Source: Planctomycetota bacterium | GTDB lineage: Bacteria; Planctomycetota; SBBH01; JACQRN01 | Assembly (NCBI GenBank): GCA_016206515.1 | Contig: JACQRN010000298.1 | Coordinates: 1-15,076, forward strand | Reading direction: 5' to 3' | DNA: 15,076 nt | Shown: positions 12,820 to 15,076 of the stretch, piece after piece | Layout: each line of letters starts with the position of its first letter | Numbering within the stretch: the first letter of the stretch is position 1 | Notes under the pieces: model-generated | The model's input: the letters and a program-made list of their open reading frames with translations, nothing else | What the model was told of the DNA's origin: nothing | Databases searched by the model: none | Made by a program: the position numbers and the translations under genes

Positions 12820-12846
12820 CCGCGCAGGGCGCGGATGGAGGGTTCC

Positions 12847-14058
12847 ATGCGGATCGTCCTGCTTCCCGGCGACGGGATCGGCGTCGAGGTGATGCGCGAG
12901 GGGGAGAAGGTGCTCGCCGCGGTCCAGTCGATCCTGGGCGAGCGGTGGGACATCGGGCGATTCCCGTGCGGCGGGAAGTTCTACCTGGAGCACGGGAAGG
13001 ACTGGCCCGACGGGGCCGAGGCGGCGTGCCGGGCGGCCGACGCGATCTTCCTCGGTGCGGTCGGCTGGCCCGACCCGCAGGACCCCTCGCGTCCCGTCAC
13101 GATGCCGGACGGCCGGATGGCCGGCTGGAGCCCGGTGATCGGCAACCGCTCCCGCCTCGGGCTCTACGCGAACGTCCGTCCCGTGCGGCTGTTCCCGAAC
13201 GTCCCGCACCGGATCCACGGCGCCCACCGGAAGGTCTGGGACGAGGACAAGGTCGATATGGTGTTCGTCCGGGAGAACACGGAGGGGCTCTACGCGGGGA
13301 TCGGCGGGATCCACGCCCCGGGCGGACGGAAGGAGACGGCTGTCGACGTGCGACTGATCACGCGCGCCGGGGCGGAGCGGGTCATCCGATTCGCCTTCGA
13401 TCTGTGTCGGAAGCGGGCGCGTGGCGCCCCGGCGGACGGAGTCAAACGCCTCACCTGCATCGTGAAGGACAACGTCCTGGACGGGTGTCGCCTCTTCGCG
13501 GAGGTGTTCCAGGGGGTGTCGAAGGAGTACCCCGACGTCGTCACGGAGGCCGCGATCGTCGACGCGTTCACCCAGTGGCTGATGACCGGGCCGGAGAAGT
13601 TCAACGTGCTCGTCACGACGAACATGTTCGGGGACATCGTCACCGACCTCGCCTCGGTCCTGCAGGGGGGGATGGGGATGGCGCTCGGGGCAAACATCGG
13701 CGACGAGCACGCGATGTTCGAGCCGATCCACGGCTCGGCGCCGAAGCACGCGGGCCAGGACAAGGCGAACCCGATCGCGATGATCCTGGCGGTGGCGGAA
13801 GGACTGCGCTGGTTGGGGGGGCGCCGCCAACGCGCCGACCTGTCTTCGATGGGGGACGCCGTCGAGGCCGCCGTCCGTTCGATCCTCGCCGACGGCGCGC
13901 CGCTCACCTACGACCTGGTGGGGGAGCAGAAGGCCGCGCGCACCTCGCAGGTCGGCGATGCGGTCGTGAAGCGCCTGACGTCCGGCGCCGCGCTCGGGAA
14001 GGGCGCCGCGCTCAAGGTTTCAAGGGCGAAGGCTGCGGCGAAGGTAAAACGGCGGTAG
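12847..14058 (+). CDS. Isocitrate/isopropylmalate-family dehydrogenase (beta-decarboxylating)
   Basis: A metal-dependent 2-hydroxyacid oxidative decarboxylase of the isocitrate/3-isopropylmalate/homoisocitrate/tartrate family. From ATG 12847 it has 403 residues. MRIVLLPGDGIGVEVM is the family start; an ATG at 12835 would add MEGS, but GGAGGG lies between them, five bases before 12847, and decides the start. Catalytic features are VRENTEGLYAG (the Tyr), IVKDNVLDGCR (the Lys), and the metal-binding Asp residues in DAFTQWL and NMFGDIVTDLAS. In the cofactor loop HGSAPKHAGQDKANP, Lys resembles NADP enzymes such as E. coli isocitrate dehydrogenase, while His and Ala differ, so specificity is uncertain. 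The substrate loop is unlike classical LeuB, and no leuCD or TCA genes are nearby. The last 20 residues are an Ala/Lys/Arg-rich tail not usual for the family. Confidence 0.88.
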   Translation: MRIVLLPGDGIGVEVMREGEKVLAAVQSILGERWDIGRFPCGGKFYLEHGKDWPDGAEAACRAADAIFLGAVGWPDPQDPSRPVTMPDGRMAGWSPVIGNRSRLGLYANVRPVRLFPNVPHRIHGAHRKVWDEDKVDMVFVRENTEGLYAGIGGIHAPGGRKETAVDVRLITRAGAERVIRFAFDLCRKRARGAPADGVKRLTCIVKDNVLDGCRLFAEVFQGVSKEYPDVVTEAAIVDAFTQWLMTGPEKFNVLVTTNMFGDIVTDLASVLQGGMGMALGANIGDEHAMFEPIHGSAPKHAGQDKANPIAMILAVAEGLRWLGGRRQRADLSSMGDAVEAAVRSILADGAPLTYDLVGEQKAARTSQVGDAVVKRLTSGAALGKGAALKVSRAKAAAKVKRR

Positions 14059-14061
14059 TCC

Positions 14062-14952
14062 CTACCTCGGTGCCTTTGCCCACGCCATCGGGCGGTTGCA
14101 TGCTCCGCCCGAGGACGTGCGCCCGACGGCGATCACGCCGATGGCGAACTTTTTGTCGATCCGCTCCACGCCCCACTGGCACGCCTGGGCGGGTTCCATC
14201 CCCTGCTCGATCCTCTCGTAGACGCGCAGGGCAAGGAACTCCCGGAGGATCTCCTCGCCGCGCCCCGTGGTGGCGACCGCGCCGGCCGGACCCGCGTAGA
14301 GGCCGCACCCGGGGACCGGGGAGTCGCCGATCCGGCCCTGGATCGTGAAGGAGGTTCCCCCCGTCGAGTTCGCCGCCGCGAAGGTTCCGTCCGCGGCGCG
14401 GGCGACCGCGCCGATGGTGTCGCACCCGAGGGCGTCCTTCATCGAGGTGGCGAAGTTCCAGTGGCGGCGGAGCGCCGCCAGATCCCACGGGGAATCGGTG
14501 GACGGCTTGTCGGCAACCTGCGCGCGCCGTCTCTCCCACTCGCGCCGGGCCTCCGCGTGCGTCGGGTCGTGCGACTTGAAGCCGTGCGCGCGCGCGAACC
14601 GGAGCGCCCCCTCGCCGCCGAGGATCCGGTGGGGGGTCTCCATCACCTTGCGCGCCACGAGGATCGGGTTCTTCACATCGCGCAGCAGGGTCACCGCCCC
14701 GAACTTCCCGTCGGAGGTCATGCACGAGGCATCCATCTCGATCGTCTTCCCGTCGAGCCGGATCACCGAGCCGGTCCCCGCGTTGAACCGCGGGTCGTCC
14801 TCGAGATGGACCGCTGCGCGGACGGTCGCCTCGAGCGCGTTTTCCCCGCCCTGAAGCGCGGCGAGCCCGAGGAGGCACGCCTTCGCCGGTCCGTCGCGGT
14901 GCCTCGCGTCGGAACCCGCTCCGCCGTGTGCGACGACGCAGGGGGCTGCCAT
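14062..14952 (-). CDS. iaaA: Isoaspartyl peptidase / L-asparaginase (Ntn hydrolase)
   Basis: An N-terminal-nucleophile hydrolase of the plant-type asparaginase family. It removes isoaspartyl residues from dipeptides or hydrolyses asparagine. It is 296 residues, close to family length. It starts with VVAHGGAG and has RFNAGTGSV and EMDASCM near residues 56-77. The autocleavage site is between Asp178 and Thr179 in GCDTIGAVA; the freed Thr179 is the nucleophile. STGGTSFTIQGRIGDSPVPGCGLYA contains the substrate-binding Gly/Arg/Asp residues, and ATTGRGEEILR follows. Cleavage would give two chains of about 19.5 and 12.5 kDa. There is no signal peptide, so it acts in the cytoplasm. ATG 14952 has no Shine-Dalgarno but lies six bases after GATAAT. 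It converges on the dehydrogenase gene with three bases between stops. Confidence 0.95.
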   Translation of the reverse strand: MAAPCVVAHGGAGSDARHRDGPAKACLLGLAALQGGENALEATVRAAVHLEDDPRFNAGTGSVIRLDGKTIEMDASCMTSDGKFGAVTLLRDVKNPILVARKVMETPHRILGGEGALRFARAHGFKSHDPTHAEARREWERRRAQVADKPSTDSPWDLAALRRHWNFATSMKDALGCDTIGAVARAADGTFAAANSTGGTSFTIQGRIGDSPVPGCGLYAGPAGAVATTGRGEEILREFLALRVYERIEQGMEPAQACQWGVERIDKKFAIGVIAVGRTSSGGACNRPMAWAKAPR

Positions 14953-14958
14953 GCGGGG

Positions 14959-14964
14959 ATTATC
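14959..14964 (-). promoter_or_regulatory. Putative -10 box of iaaA, leaderless arrangement
   Basis: On the minus strand GATAAT (5 of 6 matches to TATAAT) is followed by six bases and ATG 14952. It touches the left arm of the inverted repeat that begins at 14963, so the repeat may have supplied or altered this promoter. No clear -35 is seen. Confidence 0.4.
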
Positions 14965-15032
14965 GGGGGACAGTCACCTTATTTCCATGCTGTGCTCATC
15001 GCGCGCAGGGAGATGAGGTGACTGTCCCCCGA
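14963..15032. repeat. Perfect 17-bp inverted repeat beside tRNA-Pro (REP/MITE-like)
   Basis: TCGGGGGACAGTCACCT (14963-14979) and its exact reverse complement (15016-15032) flank a 36-base centre. A smaller stem CTCATC/GATGAG (14995-15000, 15012-15017) overlaps the right arm. GGGGACAGTCACCT-type ends recall short palindromic repeats moved in trans by REP-associated (Y1) transposases, but no transposase is in the window. It ends four bases from the tRNA 3' end. Confidence 0.7.
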
Positions 15033-15036
15033 AGAT

Positions 15037-15076
15037 TGGTCGGGGAGACAGGATTTGAACCTGCGGCCTCTTGGTC
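15037..15076 (-). tRNA. 3' half of a tRNA, probably tRNA-Pro (runs off the window)
   Basis: Read on the minus strand, the sequence gives the 3' side of an anticodon stem (CCAAG, 15074-15070), a five-base variable loop (AGGCC), a T-arm with stem GCAGG/CCTGT and loop TTCAAAT, the acceptor 3' strand CTCCCCG, discriminator A73 and an encoded CCA (15039-15037). The window stops at position 37, so the anticodon is not visible. G72 next to A73, implying the C1-G72 pair characteristic of bacterial tRNA-Pro, together with G37-A38, supports proline. Certainty of a tRNA is high; certainty of the proline identity is moderate. Confidence 0.85.

Noticed and set aside
12235..13830. A 531-codon minus-strand frame antisense to the membrane protein and dehydrogenase
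   Set aside because: His/Arg/Asp/Pro-rich shadow composition; both sense genes are well supported.
12609..14348. A 579-codon plus-strand frame over the dehydrogenase and antisense of iaaA
   Set aside because: It is low-complexity Gly/Arg sequence spanning two convergent real genes.
14963..15032. Simple intrinsic terminator for tRNA-Pro or iaaA
   Set aside because: The arms are far apart (36-base loop) and no T-tract follows on either strand; a mobile palindromic repeat fits better.
1..15076. CRISPR array, prophage, full insertion sequence or biosynthetic cluster
   Set aside because: No regularly spaced direct repeats, no phage or transposase genes and no clustered biosynthetic enzymes are visible.

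Overview
This 15-kb window is high-GC bacterial chromosome, densely packed with genes on both strands. It looks bacterial because it carries a YqeY-family protein, an HU-type protein with a strong GGAGG Shine-Dalgarno site, alanine dehydrogenase, a Phd/YefM-RelE-type toxin-antitoxin pair and the 3' half of a tRNA-Pro with encoded CCA. The surprise is a complete two-subunit DNA topoisomerase VI (top6B-top6A). This enzyme is typical of archaea and plants and patchy in bacteria. I cannot assign a phylum from sequence alone.

Layout: (1) 1-1757, plus strand: the end of one coiled-coil gene, a 392-residue coiled-coil protein and yqeY, closely packed and partly overlapping. (2) 1754-4565, minus strand: tldD-tldE, encoding the two subunits of a TldD/TldE metalloprotease. 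The tldE stop shares four bases with the yqeY stop. (3) 4566-4805: a divergent control region containing a nested palindromic repeat. (4) 4806-7751, plus strand: top6B-top6A, followed by a long hairpin. (5) 7833-10610: an accessory stretch with a DUF4287/DUF5655 protein, a nucleotidyltransferase-fold protein with an overlapping 73-residue partner, a family 2 glycosyltransferase whose 3' end runs into the antisense of a toxin gene, and the toxin-antitoxin operon with an AT-rich promoter. (6) 10611-12203: ald divergent from an HU-family gene. (7) 12289-14952: a membrane-anchored protein of unknown function, an isocitrate/isopropylmalate-type dehydrogenase and, converging on it, an isoaspartyl peptidase/asparaginase-type Ntn hydrolase. 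(8) 14963-15076: a perfect 17-bp inverted repeat abutting the tRNA-Pro.

Two themes run through the window. First, genes split into two translation-start classes. One class has clear Shine-Dalgarno sites. In the other, at least five genes lack one and instead have a -10-like hexamer 6 or 7 nt before the start codon, which suggests leaderless mRNAs. Second, small repeats and accessory modules sit exactly at gene borders (divergent promoter, operon junction, 3' end of the glycosyltransferase, tRNA flank), as expected for insertion in a compact genome. The most distinctive candidates for a closer look are the bacterial Topo VI operon divergent from tldDE and the small-protein/nucleotidyltransferase pair.
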